A stretch of 64,000 bases of DNA from JBHJGM01 sp050331815 (GTDB lineage: Bacteria; Verrucomicrobiota; Verrucomicrobiia; Opitutales; JBHJGM01): the NCBI GenBank assembly GCA_050331815.1, contig JBHJGM010000002.1:248001-312000 (forward strand), written 5' to 3'. The notes beneath the pieces are model-generated. The model ran no database searches and had not been told where the DNA came from. It saw nothing but the letters and a program-made list of their open reading frames with translations. Shown here piece by piece: positions 1 to 7,866 of the stretch (within the stretch, counting starts at the first letter, position 1; the number at the start of each line of letters is the position of its first letter). A program made the translations under genes and the position numbers.

Positions 1-744
1 CTTGCGCAGCTCCGCTTGCGTCATCGACTGCAGGGCAGCCTCCGTCGTGCCCCCTTTGGAGGTAACGGCATTGCGCAGTTCCTCCGGATCGGTCCCCGCA
101 GCTTCTAGGAGACGCGCTGCGCCGATCACTGTCTGCCGTGCGAGCCGGTCGGCGACGTCAGGAGCAAGGTCGAGCCCGACGGCGGCCTCGCGCAGGGCAG
201 CGGTGAATTCAAACACGTAGGCCGGGCCGCTGCCGCTGATAGCAGTTACAGCATCCAGTTGAGCTTCTGGCAGCTCGAGGGCTTCGCCCAGCGCCCCCAG
301 CAAGCCTTCCACGATGGCACGGTCTTCCGGTTCGAGTGGGTGCAGCGGCGCAAACGCCGTAATGCCCGCACCGACTTGGCCAGGTGTGTTGGGCATCGCT
401 CGCACGAGGTTGCGCGCCTTGGGGAAACGCGCCTGCAGGCGTTCTAGGGTCGTGCCCGCCAGGATGGATACAATCAGCTTGCCCGTGGTGTGCGCGGTGT
501 AGCTGGTATCGAGTGCGTCGAGTTGCTGGGGCTTGCAGGCGAGGACCAGCGCGTCGGTTTCCGCCAGCATGGCCTGCGCCTCGGCGAAGTAGGTGATGCC
601 GGTTCGCTGGGCCAGTTCGCGGCCGGTCGGGTCGCTGCCGCAGGTGCAGGCAAGCGCCTCAGGCGCGTAGAGGCCCTTGGCCAGCAGCCCGCCGACCATG
701 GCCGAAGCCATCCTGCCCGCGCCAATAAAGCCCATGCGATTCAT
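1..744 (-). CDS. proC: Pyrroline-5-carboxylate reductase (partial, C-terminus cut by window edge)
   Basis: Catalyses the last step of proline synthesis, reducing pyrroline-5-carboxylate with NAD(P)H in the cytoplasm. The N-terminus carries a Rossmann fingerprint (MGFIGAGRMASAMVGGLL), followed by the NP-binding AMPNTP segment and the family signature around AVTAISGSGPAYVFEF, then TSKGGTTEAAL near the end. About 248 codons are present out of roughly 265-270 usual for the family, so only the last residues are missing beyond base 1. ATG at 742-744 is chosen; an in-frame ATG at 733-735 (start MGFIGAG) is the alternative. It is the most downstream gene seen in a minus-strand run that begins near 5.4 kb. 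Confidence 0.95.
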   Translation of the reverse strand, partial: MNRMGFIGAGRMASAMVGGLLAKGLYAPEALACTCGSDPTGRELAQRTGITYFAEAQAMLAETDALVLACKPQQLDALDTSYTAHTTGKLIVSILAGTTLERLQARFPKARNLVRAMPNTPGQVGAGITAFAPLHPLEPEDRAIVEGLLGALGEALELPEAQLDAVTAISGSGPAYVFEFTAALREAAVGLDLAPDVADRLARQTVIGAARLLEAAGTDPEELRNAVTSKGGTTEAALQSMTQAELRK

Positions 745-791
745 GGGCCGACGCTAGGTAAGCGGCGGTGCGGCGGGCGAACAAAAAACGC

Positions 792-1958
792 TCAACTGGC
801 GGGGAACCAGAGCGTTGCGCAGACGCCCCCGTCTGTCTTCTCGGCGACGTTGAGGTCGCCACCGAGGTTTCGCGCGGCGTGCCGCGCCATCGTCAGGCCC
901 AGCCCGCGGCCCACCGTCACCTTGGTCGTGATGAAGGGGTCGAAGAGGTTTTCGCTCACCTCCCCGGAGATGCCTTCGCCGCGGTCGTGGATGCGAACGA
1001 AAAGCTGGCGGTAGGCCTCGTCGTCGTCAGACAGTTCGACTTCGATCCAAACAGGTTTCTCGGGCGCTTCCGGCAGGTACGATTCCCAGGCGTTGGTCAG
1101 CAGACGCTCGAGTATGCTTTCAAAGACCTCGGTGTTTGTCGAAAAGGTGTAGTCGGGCGGCAGATTGTTGATGATGGGAACGTCCCCGTCGAAGTCCTGC
1201 TCGTTGCGGAAGCGGGTGATGCTGCTGTCGAGCAGGGTGCCGAGGTTGGTGCCGATCAGATCGAAGCTTTCCTCGGAGGCGATGCTGCTGAGTTTGCTGA
1301 TGATCTCGACCATCCGGCGGACCGAGGTCTCCATCAGGTTGACGCTACGCTTGACCTTCTCGGGGTCGGCGATGCCGATCTTCAGCAGGTCAACGTAGCC
1401 AACCAGCACGCCCAGCAGGTTGTTCAGGTTGTGTGCGACCCCTTGGGTCACGGCCCCCACCGCGGCGGAACGGCGGGATTCGCCCAGGCGGCGCTGCAGA
1501 TCGACGTTCTCGCGGTAGGTGCGCCGCAGACTGATTTGCGTGCGCACCCGAGCGGTGGTTTCTTCCAGGTCGATAGGCTTGGTGATGTAGTCGACCGCTC
1601 CAGACTCCAGACCGTGCAGGCGCCCTTCCTTAGAGACGCTCGCGGTAATGAATATAACGGGGATGTCCTTGGTCTCCTCGGCGGCGTGCAGACGCGAGCA
1701 TACCTCGTAGCCGTCCATGCCCGGCATCATCACATCCAGCAGAATGACATCGGGGCGAAAATCGGGCACCATGGCCAGGCAGGTGGGCCCGTCCAGCGCC
1801 GAGGCAACTTCCATGCCCTCAAGCTTCAGCTTGCGTTCCAGCAGGGTGATGTTGACGGGTTGATCGTCGACAACTAGGATCCTCGGCTTGCGAAAATGAC
1901 TCATGGCCAGGCCTGCCGTCAGGGAGCCGGCGGGCGCACTGTGTGGGTTTTGGTTCAT
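792..1958 (-). CDS. REC-domain histidine kinase (receiver fused to kinase core)
   Basis: Two-component signalling protein of about 388 residues with a receiver domain at the N-terminus and a kinase core at the C-terminus. The receiver shows the acidic pair in ILVVDDQPVN, the phospho-acceptor Asp in DVILLDVMMPGMDG and the conserved Lys in YITKPID. A short coiled linker leads to the H-box VAHNLNNLLG, of the HNxxN type, then an ATPase domain with N-box NAWESY and G-boxes DRGEGI and GRGLGL. No membrane segment or sensor domain is present, so it is cytosolic and probably takes its input by phosphotransfer at the receiver. An upstream in-frame ATG at 1985 and a downstream one at 1904 are alternative starts. 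No partner regulator is adjacent. Confidence 0.88.
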   Translation of the reverse strand: MNQNPHSAPAGSLTAGLAMSHFRKPRILVVDDQPVNITLLERKLKLEGMEVASALDGPTCLAMVPDFRPDVILLDVMMPGMDGYEVCSRLHAAEETKDIPVIFITASVSKEGRLHGLESGAVDYITKPIDLEETTARVRTQISLRRTYRENVDLQRRLGESRRSAAVGAVTQGVAHNLNNLLGVLVGYVDLLKIGIADPEKVKRSVNLMETSVRRMVEIISKLSSIASEESFDLIGTNLGTLLDSSITRFRNEQDFDGDVPIINNLPPDYTFSTNTEVFESILERLLTNAWESYLPEAPEKPVWIEVELSDDDEAYRQLFVRIHDRGEGISGEVSENLFDPFITTKVTVGRGLGLTMARHAARNLGGDLNVAEKTDGGVCATLWFPAS

Positions 1959-2005
1959 GATTAGGGGCTTACCAGTCAACCTCATCGGTTGAGAGCCCCG
2001 GGGCT

Positions 2006-2671
2006 TTAAGCGCTCTTTGCCGATATCTCAGAAGCTACCGGCTCGGTATTGGGCTCGGAAATCACCCAGCTGCGACACAGAAAATCATGGCCGGCCCGCC
2101 GGCGTGAAGTTAGCAGAGGGATCAGGTAGTTAACCAGCAGCAGGGGCAGCACCGGAAACGGCACGAGGGTTAGGGTTTTCAAGCCCGAGCGCAACAGGCC
2201 CTCAGCCAGGTGCAGGCTTCCTAGCCGGTCGCGCGGCACCACGCGCAGGCGAAAGACGCGTTTACCCAGGGAACGGCCGCCCATCAGCGTGTCGCCCAGG
2301 AAAAAGCCCATCCAAAAGGTCAGCAGCACGGTCATGTGGCTCGTGCCAAGCAGTTGCTTGAGTTGTTCCGATGGCTCGGGCAGGGCGGCCAACAGATCCG
2401 GTTCGCCCGAGGATTCGACCCATACATGGAAAAAGTCCTCGGAGTATGCGAGCAACTCGGCTTTGCCCCCTTCAAACTGCGGCCAGACGACTTTTTCCAG
2501 GATCAATCCGGTTAGGACGAAGACGAGCACGAAATCCAGCAGAAAGGCCACCATGCGCAGCCGATAAGAGCCCGGGCGCAACCGATGGGCCGGCGAAAGC
2601 GCCTCCAGGTCCGGAAGCGAGTGCGGCGTGTCCGGCGGATGGGGAGGTGGCAACGTGGGCGGGGGCTGCAT
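2006..2671 (-). CDS. RDD-family membrane protein
   Basis: Inner-membrane protein of 221 residues. After a Pro-rich N-terminal tail (residues 1-20) come the RDD hallmarks: an Arg and then Asp in the first membrane helix (about residues 38-60, LRMVAFLLDF) and the LGKRVFRLRVV loop between helices, matching the GK-x-L-G-LRVV consensus of the family. Two further hydrophobic segments lie at about 112-130 and 165-188. RDD proteins are often proposed to be ion or small-molecule transport related; nothing here identifies a substrate. It lies 27 bases downstream of folD on the same strand and is probably co-transcribed with it. Confidence 0.85.
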   Translation of the reverse strand: MQPPPTLPPPHPPDTPHSLPDLEALSPAHRLRPGSYRLRMVAFLLDFVLVFVLTGLILEKVVWPQFEGGKAELLAYSEDFFHVWVESSGEPDLLAALPEPSEQLKQLLGTSHMTVLLTFWMGFFLGDTLMGGRSLGKRVFRLRVVPRDRLGSLHLAEGLLRSGLKTLTLVPFPVLPLLLVNYLIPLLTSRRRAGHDFLCRSWVISEPNTEPVASEISAKSA

Positions 2672-2698
2672 TGATGAAAAAAAATGTCGGTGCCTGGA

Positions 2699-3595
2699 TC
2701 AGGCGACGGTGGCCTCGGCGGATAATCCACGCTGCAGGCGGGCAGCCTTGAGCGTATTGCGCATGAGCATGGAGACGGTCATCGGGCCCACGCCTCCGGG
2801 CACAGGCGTGATTTTGGCGACTTTGGGCGCGACGTTTTCAAAGTCCACGTCGCCGACCAGCTTGTAGCCTTTGGCCGAAGTGGGGTGGTCGACCTTGTTG
2901 ACGCCCACGTCGATGATCGTCGCCCCGTCTTTCACGAGGTCGGCGGTCACGAAGCGCGCACGCCCGATGGCGGCGATCAGGATGTCGGCGGAACGCGTCA
3001 TTTCAGGAAGATTTTGGGAGCGCGAGTGGCAGACGGTCACGGTGGCGTTTCCAGGCATCCCCTTGCGCATCAATAGCATCGCGATGGGTTTGCCAACCAG
3101 CAGGCTGCGACCGAGCACGACCACGTGCTTCCCTTCCGTTTGGACTTCCGCGCGGGCGAGCAGTTCCACGATCCCCGCGGGCGTGCAGGGCAAAAAGCCG
3201 CTGGCATCTTCCTGCAGGAGCTTGCCGGCATTGACGGTGTGCAAGCCGTCGATGTCCTTGGCCGGGTCGACACGGTTAAAAGCTTCGACTTCGGCAATGT
3301 GATCGGGCAACGGGGATTGCACGAGGATACCGTTGACGGATACATCCGCGTTGAGCGCGTCGATGCGCGCCAACAGGTCGGCTTTCGAGGTGTCCGTCGG
3401 CAGGGCGCACAGGTCGCTCTCGATGCCGAGCTTGGCGGCGGTCCTCTGCTTTTTGCCAACGTAATAGACCGAAGCCGGGTCTTCGCCCAAACGGATAAAG
3501 GTCACTTTAGGCGGTGGGCCTTCGAGGGCAGCCACGCCTTCGGACACCTCGGCGAGCACCGACTTGGCCACGGCGTTTCCATCGATCAGTTCCAT
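2699..3595 (-). CDS. folD: Bifunctional methylenetetrahydrofolate dehydrogenase / methenyltetrahydrofolate cyclohydrolase
   Basis: Interconverts 5,10-methylene-, 5,10-methenyl- and 10-formyl-tetrahydrofolate, the one-carbon donor pathway for purines and formyl-Met. The 298 residues match the usual FolD length. Visible motifs are the active-site YVGKK (catalytic Lys about residue 49), the substrate loop VQSPLPDHI, KDIDGLHTVNAGKL, the NADP-binding VVLGRSLLVGKPIAMLL, and the C-terminal PVPGGVGPMTVSMLM. The ATG at 3595 directly begins the typical MELIDGNAVA N-terminus. It is preceded on the same strand by a gene for a secreted protein, with a small GC hairpin in between. Confidence 0.97.
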   Translation of the reverse strand: MELIDGNAVAKSVLAEVSEGVAALEGPPPKVTFIRLGEDPASVYYVGKKQRTAAKLGIESDLCALPTDTSKADLLARIDALNADVSVNGILVQSPLPDHIAEVEAFNRVDPAKDIDGLHTVNAGKLLQEDASGFLPCTPAGIVELLARAEVQTEGKHVVVLGRSLLVGKPIAMLLMRKGMPGNATVTVCHSRSQNLPEMTRSADILIAAIGRARFVTADLVKDGATIIDVGVNKVDHPTSAKGYKLVGDVDFENVAPKVAKITPVPGGVGPMTVSMLMRNTLKAARLQRGLSAEATVA

Positions 3596-3642
3596 GGCGC
3601 GTGAGCCTCGCCGCTGTCTGGCCCCGGGGCAAGCGCAGGATT

Positions 3643-3662
3643 GAAAGGCAGCCGCCGCTGCC
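3643..3662 (-). terminator. Weak intrinsic terminator candidate upstream of folD
   Basis: A perfect 6-bp GC hairpin (GGCAGC / GCTGCC, loop CGCC) lies at 3647-3662, just after the stop of the secreted-protein gene. On the minus strand it is followed by only a short TTTC run. It could attenuate read-through into folD, but the U-tract is too short for a firm call. Confidence 0.35.
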
Positions 3663-3665
3663 TGG

Positions 3666-4634
3666 TCAGTTCAGGTGCAACGTGCGGGCCTGAATCACAA
3701 CGCCGGGGCGACCGGTGATCGCCTTGGGCACGCCCTGCACCACCACGCGGCGGCCCAGATAGGAATCAACCGAGCCAAAGATCAACGCGTTGGACAGGTC
3801 GACGTTGGCCAGCAGATCGCCGTCAGGCGCAAAGAGTGCGTAGCGCGGATCTTTCCTGCGGCCAAAGAATGTTTTGCGCTCTCGGAGGGTGCCAAAAAAG
3901 GTGCGCGACAACGCGGCTGCGGGCGCCAACTGCTGCGGTTGAGTCGGCGGCGTGGGGGCGGCGCGTTGGCTGTTTTCAGATTCGCCCGAGGTGCCGGCCA
4001 CCGCGCCACCGGACGCGGCCCCACTGCCTTCGATGGGCTCCAGGTCGCCCTCAATCGACTGCAATCCCTCCTCGCGGTTAAAAGTCTCGATGGTGTCGTT
4101 TCCAGGAGCCGCTGCCCCGGCGGTAGAATTCGGCAGAGGCTGCAATTGTGTGCTGGCTGGAGCCTGTCCGGAAGCAGGCGCAGCGGCAGTTGAACCCCCT
4201 GCAAAGGCAGCGGGGCCGACCGGCACAAAAAGCGTCACGCGCTGGGTGGTGCGGATTTGAGACCAGAGTGGACCGCGCTCGAGCACCTTGACGGCGACGC
4301 GGGGGTCGCTCTCGGCCAGCACCGTGCTGTCCGGGCGGTCGCTGGAGTAAATCAACGTGGCTGCTTCGATGGTGGAGTCCGCGCGGATGGCCACCGGATC
4401 GACAAAGCCTTCAAAAGTCGCTTCGTACTCGATGGATTCCCAACCTTCGAGGCCTTCAACAGGGATGGCATCCTCCAGCACAACGCTGTTGGCTGGCAGG
4501 CTAGCGGCGATCGGCGCTGAGGCGTCCGCAAAAAAATAGGCGGGCACGGTGCCGGTATTCTGCGCAAAGAGGCTCCCGGCCAGCGCGGTGAAAAAAATCA
4601 AAACCAAACCGCGGATGAATGCAGGCAACTTCAT
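3666..4634 (-). CDS. Secreted protein of unknown function
   Basis: About 322 residues with a clear Sec signal peptide (MKLPAFIRGLVLIFFTALAGSLFAQ), so it is exported, and no further membrane segment. Residues about 30-120 form a folded-looking region (EGWESIEYEATFEGF, KVLERGPLWSQI). The middle (about 125-215) is a low-complexity Ala/Gly/Pro/Gln/Ser linker. The C-terminal 80 residues are rich in Arg/Val and small beta-strand-like segments (RRKDPRYALFAPDG, GRRVVVQGVPKAI), which might be an SH3- or OB-like fold; this is a guess from texture only. ATG 4634 has GGAG seven bases upstream; an ATG four codons earlier (4646) is also possible. It begins 4 bases after the pseudouridine synthase gene, implying one transcript. 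Confidence 0.75.
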   Translation of the reverse strand: MKLPAFIRGLVLIFFTALAGSLFAQNTGTVPAYFFADASAPIAASLPANSVVLEDAIPVEGLEGWESIEYEATFEGFVDPVAIRADSTIEAATLIYSSDRPDSTVLAESDPRVAVKVLERGPLWSQIRTTQRVTLFVPVGPAAFAGGSTAAAPASGQAPASTQLQPLPNSTAGAAAPGNDTIETFNREEGLQSIEGDLEPIEGSGAASGGAVAGTSGESENSQRAAPTPPTQPQQLAPAAALSRTFFGTLRERKTFFGRRKDPRYALFAPDGDLLANVDLSNALIFGSVDSYLGRRVVVQGVPKAITGRPGVVIQARTLHLN

Positions 4635-4650
4635 GTTTAACTCCATCGGT

Positions 4651-5409
4651 TCACCTTACGCCTGAATGCGTGAAGAACAAACCCAATTCGCGTTCGGAGA
4701 GGCTCTTGACCTGCCCCGGGGCGAGTCCCTTCAGCACATAATTGCCGATTTGGAAGCGGTGCAGCTTCTTCACGTGGTAGCCCAGGGCGAGCAGCATCTG
4801 GCGAATCTCGCGCTTCTTGCCGTGGTCGAGATGGATTTCAATCCGACGTTCCAGATCCGGCCCCTTGGTTTGCGGGACGACCTTGATCGCCTGATACACC
4901 TCCCCCTCATACTGGATGCCCTGCAGCAAGCGCGGGATGTGAGCCCGGTCGAAGGGCTTGTGGACCTGCACGCGGTAGCGCTTGATAACGCCCGATGACG
5001 GGTGGGTCAGCCGGTTGGCCAAGTCGCCGTTGTTGGTGAGCACCACCAGACCTTCGCTGTCCTTGTCGAGCCTCCCGGCGCAAAAGAGGCGCTCCCGGCG
5101 GTAGTTGGGTGGGAGTAGGTCAAAGATGGTACGCGCGTGAAAGGGATCGGCGTTGGAACAGAGAAAGCCCTTGGGTTTGTTCATGACCAGGGTCAGCGGG
5201 CGGGTGGTGCGTTTGCCGCCCAGGGAACGTCCGTCGACTTGCACATGGTCACCCGCTGGGTCGAGTTTCTGGCCGATGCGCGCGGGCTTGCCGTTAATCA
5301 GCACACGGCCTTCCTCAATCCAGCGTTCGGCCTCGCGACGTGAACACAACCCACGGTCTGCCATGTATTTGTGGACACGGACAAGGTCGTCGGCGGGCGG
5401 CTTTTTCAT
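4651..5409 (-). CDS. RsuA/RluB/RluE/RluF-family pseudouridine synthase
   Basis: Isomerises specific uridines to pseudouridine in rRNA. An S4 RNA-binding domain at the N-terminus (VRVHKYMADRGLCSRREAER, then VLINGKPA) is followed by the catalytic domain. That domain has the signature GRLDKDSEGLVVLTNNG containing the catalytic Asp, and the RRIEIHLDHGKKREIRQML motif typical of the RsuA/RluB group. About 252 residues from the ATG at 5409; a GTG at 5463 would add 18 unlikely residues. Which nucleotide is modified cannot be told; the S4-bearing architecture and length fit RluB best. Divergent from the flavoprotein gene that follows. Confidence 0.9.
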   Translation of the reverse strand: MKKPPADDLVRVHKYMADRGLCSRREAERWIEEGRVLINGKPARIGQKLDPAGDHVQVDGRSLGGKRTTRPLTLVMNKPKGFLCSNADPFHARTIFDLLPPNYRRERLFCAGRLDKDSEGLVVLTNNGDLANRLTHPSSGVIKRYRVQVHKPFDRAHIPRLLQGIQYEGEVYQAIKVVPQTKGPDLERRIEIHLDHGKKREIRQMLLALGYHVKKLHRFQIGNYVLKGLAPGQVKSLSERELGLFFTHSGVR

Positions 5410-5488
5410 TTCGGGTTTGAGCCTGCGGGGGAACGCGTTTTGCTTGAACGATTCTGGCCACACTATGTGGCGTTACGAGCAAGCAACC

Positions 5489-6652
5489 ATGTCGACCGAG
5501 ATCGAAAAGCCCGTTCACGACAAGAACAATCCCTTTCCCGCGCAGGTCAGCGCGCGCTACCGGCTCAATCCGGGGAATCCGCTCAAGGAAACCATCCACG
5601 TAGAGGTGGATATCTCGGGAAGCGGATTGACGTATGCCTGCGGCGACTCACTTGGCGTTTTCCCGAAAAACCCACCCGAGCAAGTCGAGGGTGTGCTCAA
5701 AATCAATGGGTTCACCGGCGAGGAGCGTGTGAAGCTGCCCAAGGATGCGACGGCCATCTCGCTGCGGGAAGCCTTGAGCGCGCGTCTGTCCCTGGCGTCA
5801 CCGACTAAGAAAACCCTCCAGGCCTTTCTCGAACGCGCCACATACGCCGACGAAACCGCTCGCCTGGAGACGCTCCTCGCTGACAGCAACAAGGACGATT
5901 TGAAACCCTGGCTGGAGCAGCGCGAATTCATCGACCTGGCCGAGGAATTTCCGAGCGTACGCTTCTCAGCGCAGGAGTACGTCGATCTCCTGCGTCGTCT
6001 CGTGCCGCGCTTGTACTCGATCGCATCGTCGCCGGTGCTGCATCCGGAGTGCGTCCACCTGACGATTGCCGTGGTGCGTTATCGCACAAACGAACGTGCG
6101 CGTGTCGGCGTGGCCAGCACCTACTTGTCCGACCGCGTGGACATTGCGGCTCCCAGCGTGCCGGTTTTCGTGGCCAGTTCGCATTTCGGGCTACCGCCGG
6201 AGTCGGGTAAGGACGCCATCATGGTGGGCCCGGGGACAGGTATCGCCCCCTTTCGCGCGTTCATCCAGGAGCGCGCAGCCACTGGCGATTCCGGCCGCAA
6301 TTGGCTGTTTTTTGGCGATCAGCATCAGGAGACCGACTACCTGTACGGCGAAGAGTGGCAACGCTACCAGGACGAAGGGAGCCTCCACCGACTCAGCTTG
6401 GCCTTTTCTCGGGACCAGGCGGAAAAAATTTACGTGCAGCACCGCCTGCTGGAGGCGGCCGAAGAGGTTTGGCAATGGCTCGAGGGTGGCGCTTACTTTT
6501 ATGTGTGCGGCGACGCCAAACGCATGGCCAAAGACGTCGACGAAGCGGTCCATCAGATTTGTCGTGATCGGGGCGGCATGGACGAAACCGAAGCCAAAGA
6601 CTACGTAAAGGGTCTTAAAAAAGAAAAGCGCTACCAGCGCGACGTCTACTAG
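5489..6652 (+). CDS. Sulfite-reductase-type diflavin reductase lacking the flavodoxin domain
   Basis: About 387 residues with the FAD-binding and NADPH-binding modules of CysJ/cytochrome P450 reductase. Visible are the connecting helical domain (LTYACGDSLGVFPKN at the start), the FAD motif RLYSIASSP, a GVASTYLSDRV segment, the NADPH pyrophosphate motif GPGTGIAPFRAFIQER, GDQHQETDYLYGEEW and the C-terminal YVCGDAKRMAKDVDEAV with KRYQRDVY at the end. The FMN-binding flavodoxin domain that begins canonical CysJ (about 600 residues) is absent and nothing upstream encodes it. Sulfite reduction is the likely role, with electrons passed to a separate flavodoxin or ferredoxin. ATG 5465 is an alternative start. 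The reading frame stays open back to 5153, but that portion is antisense to the pseudouridine synthase gene. Confidence 0.85.
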   Translation: MSTEIEKPVHDKNNPFPAQVSARYRLNPGNPLKETIHVEVDISGSGLTYACGDSLGVFPKNPPEQVEGVLKINGFTGEERVKLPKDATAISLREALSARLSLASPTKKTLQAFLERATYADETARLETLLADSNKDDLKPWLEQREFIDLAEEFPSVRFSAQEYVDLLRRLVPRLYSIASSPVLHPECVHLTIAVVRYRTNERARVGVASTYLSDRVDIAAPSVPVFVASSHFGLPPESGKDAIMVGPGTGIAPFRAFIQERAATGDSGRNWLFFGDQHQETDYLYGEEWQRYQDEGSLHRLSLAFSRDQAEKIYVQHRLLEAAEEVWQWLEGGAYFYVCGDAKRMAKDVDEAVHQICRDRGGMDETEAKDYVKGLKKEKRYQRDVY

Positions 6653-6779
6653 GGGTGGGGCCTGCCCTGTGCCGGTTGGCTTGGCCATTGGGCCTCGCCT
6701 GAAAAACCCTTGCGCCGACTCTCTTGCGACAGGGGTTGCCTTTGTCGCGGGGCTTGGTGCAGTCTGCGCGTTTGCTACT

Positions 6780-7526
6780 ATGAAGCTGACTTTTAACAAC
6801 CGTATCGCCGTAGTGACTGGAGCCGGGCGCGGCATCGGGAAAGCTATCGGGGATTTTCTGGCAGACGAGGGCGTGCACGTGATTTGCGTCAGCCGCAATC
6901 CGGACTCCTGCGGCGCGGCAGCCGAGGCCATCTCCCAGCGTGGAGGCAAGGCCACGGCCCTACCGGTGGACGTCGGCGACGCCACCGCAGTGGCCAAGGC
7001 CTGCGAACAAATTTTGGGCGAGCATGGCACCATCGACATTCTCGTAAACAACGCCGGCATTACCCGCGACACGCTGCTGCTGCGCATGAGCGAGGAAGAC
7101 TGGGAAAACGTGCTGCAGACCAACCTGTCCAGCTGTTTCTACTGGGTAAAGGGGCTGTTGCGCCCGATGACCCGCACGCGCTGGGGCCGCATTGTCAACA
7201 TTTCATCCGTCGTCGGGCTGATGGGCAATCCCGGTCAGGCCAACTACGCCGCCTCTAAGGCCGGTATCATCGGATACACCAAATCGCTCGCCCGCGAACT
7301 GGCCAGCCGCACGATTACCGTCAACGCGGTGGCCCCTGGCTTCATTGCGACGGACATGACCTCCAAGCTGGGCGACGAGGTCGAAGAGCGCGCGAAGTCA
7401 CTCATCCCCCTTTCGCGGTTCGGTACCGCCGAAGAAATTGCAAGTATGGTGACCTACCTCTGCTCCGAGGAAGCCGGCTACATCACAGGCCAGACTTTTT
7501 CGGTTGACGGGGGTATGGTGATGTGA
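6780..7526 (+). CDS. fabG: 3-oxoacyl-[acyl-carrier-protein] reductase
   Basis: NADPH-dependent reduction of 3-oxoacyl-ACP in fatty-acid elongation. The 248-residue protein has the short-chain dehydrogenase fold: TGAGRGIG cofactor motif (residues 13-20), NNAG (90-93), and the catalytic Ser143, Tyr156 and Lys160 (YAASK). The C-terminal VNAVAPGFIATDMT and GQTFSVDGGMVM are characteristic FabG segments. ATG 6780 gives the canonical N-terminus; the frame is open further upstream but that part lacks any SDR similarity. It heads the fabG-acpP-fabF cluster, a widely conserved order, which makes the assignment secure among the many SDRs. Confidence 0.95.
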   Translation: MKLTFNNRIAVVTGAGRGIGKAIGDFLADEGVHVICVSRNPDSCGAAAEAISQRGGKATALPVDVGDATAVAKACEQILGEHGTIDILVNNAGITRDTLLLRMSEEDWENVLQTNLSSCFYWVKGLLRPMTRTRWGRIVNISSVVGLMGNPGQANYAASKAGIIGYTKSLARELASRTITVNAVAPGFIATDMTSKLGDEVEERAKSLIPLSRFGTAEEIASMVTYLCSEEAGYITGQTFSVDGGMVM

Positions 7527-7558
7527 TCACAAACATAGGTTTTTAGTATTGCGACACC

Positions 7559-7813
7559 ATGGCCGAGAAAACAGTCGAAGAACGCGTCAAGGAGATCATC
7601 GTTAACCAGCTCAACGTAAACGAGGAGCAGGTGAAACCTGAGGCGTCGTTTATGAACGATCTCAACGCCGATTCGCTCGACATCGTCGAGCTGATCATGG
7701 CGCTCGAAGAGGAGTTTAAGGACGAGATTCAGGGCGAAATCCCCGAGTCAGAAGCCGAGAAGCTGCAAAAAGTCGAAGACGTCGTCGCCTACATCAAAGA
7801 AAAGAAGGGTTGA
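7559..7813 (+). CDS. acpP: Acyl carrier protein
   Basis: Small acidic 84-residue carrier of growing acyl chains. The phosphopantetheine attachment Ser39 sits in the canonical NADSLDIVELIMALEEEF motif. Helices and charge pattern are as in type II fatty-acid synthase ACPs. The gene lies 32 bases after fabG and 53 bases before fabF, so the three probably share a transcript. Very high confidence because motif, size and neighbours all agree. Confidence 0.98.
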   Translation: MAEKTVEERVKEIIVNQLNVNEEQVKPEASFMNDLNADSLDIVELIMALEEEFKDEIQGEIPESEAEKLQKVEDVVAYIKEKKG

Positions 7814-7866
7814 TGGCGCCTGCGCCGTTGCTACGGCCGTAAGGAGGCGGCCAACACTTTGGTAAG

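Noticed and set aside
768..1877. Long plus-strand open frame antisense to the REC-kinase
   Set aside because: Same GC-driven artefact; the minus-strand product has all receiver and kinase motifs.
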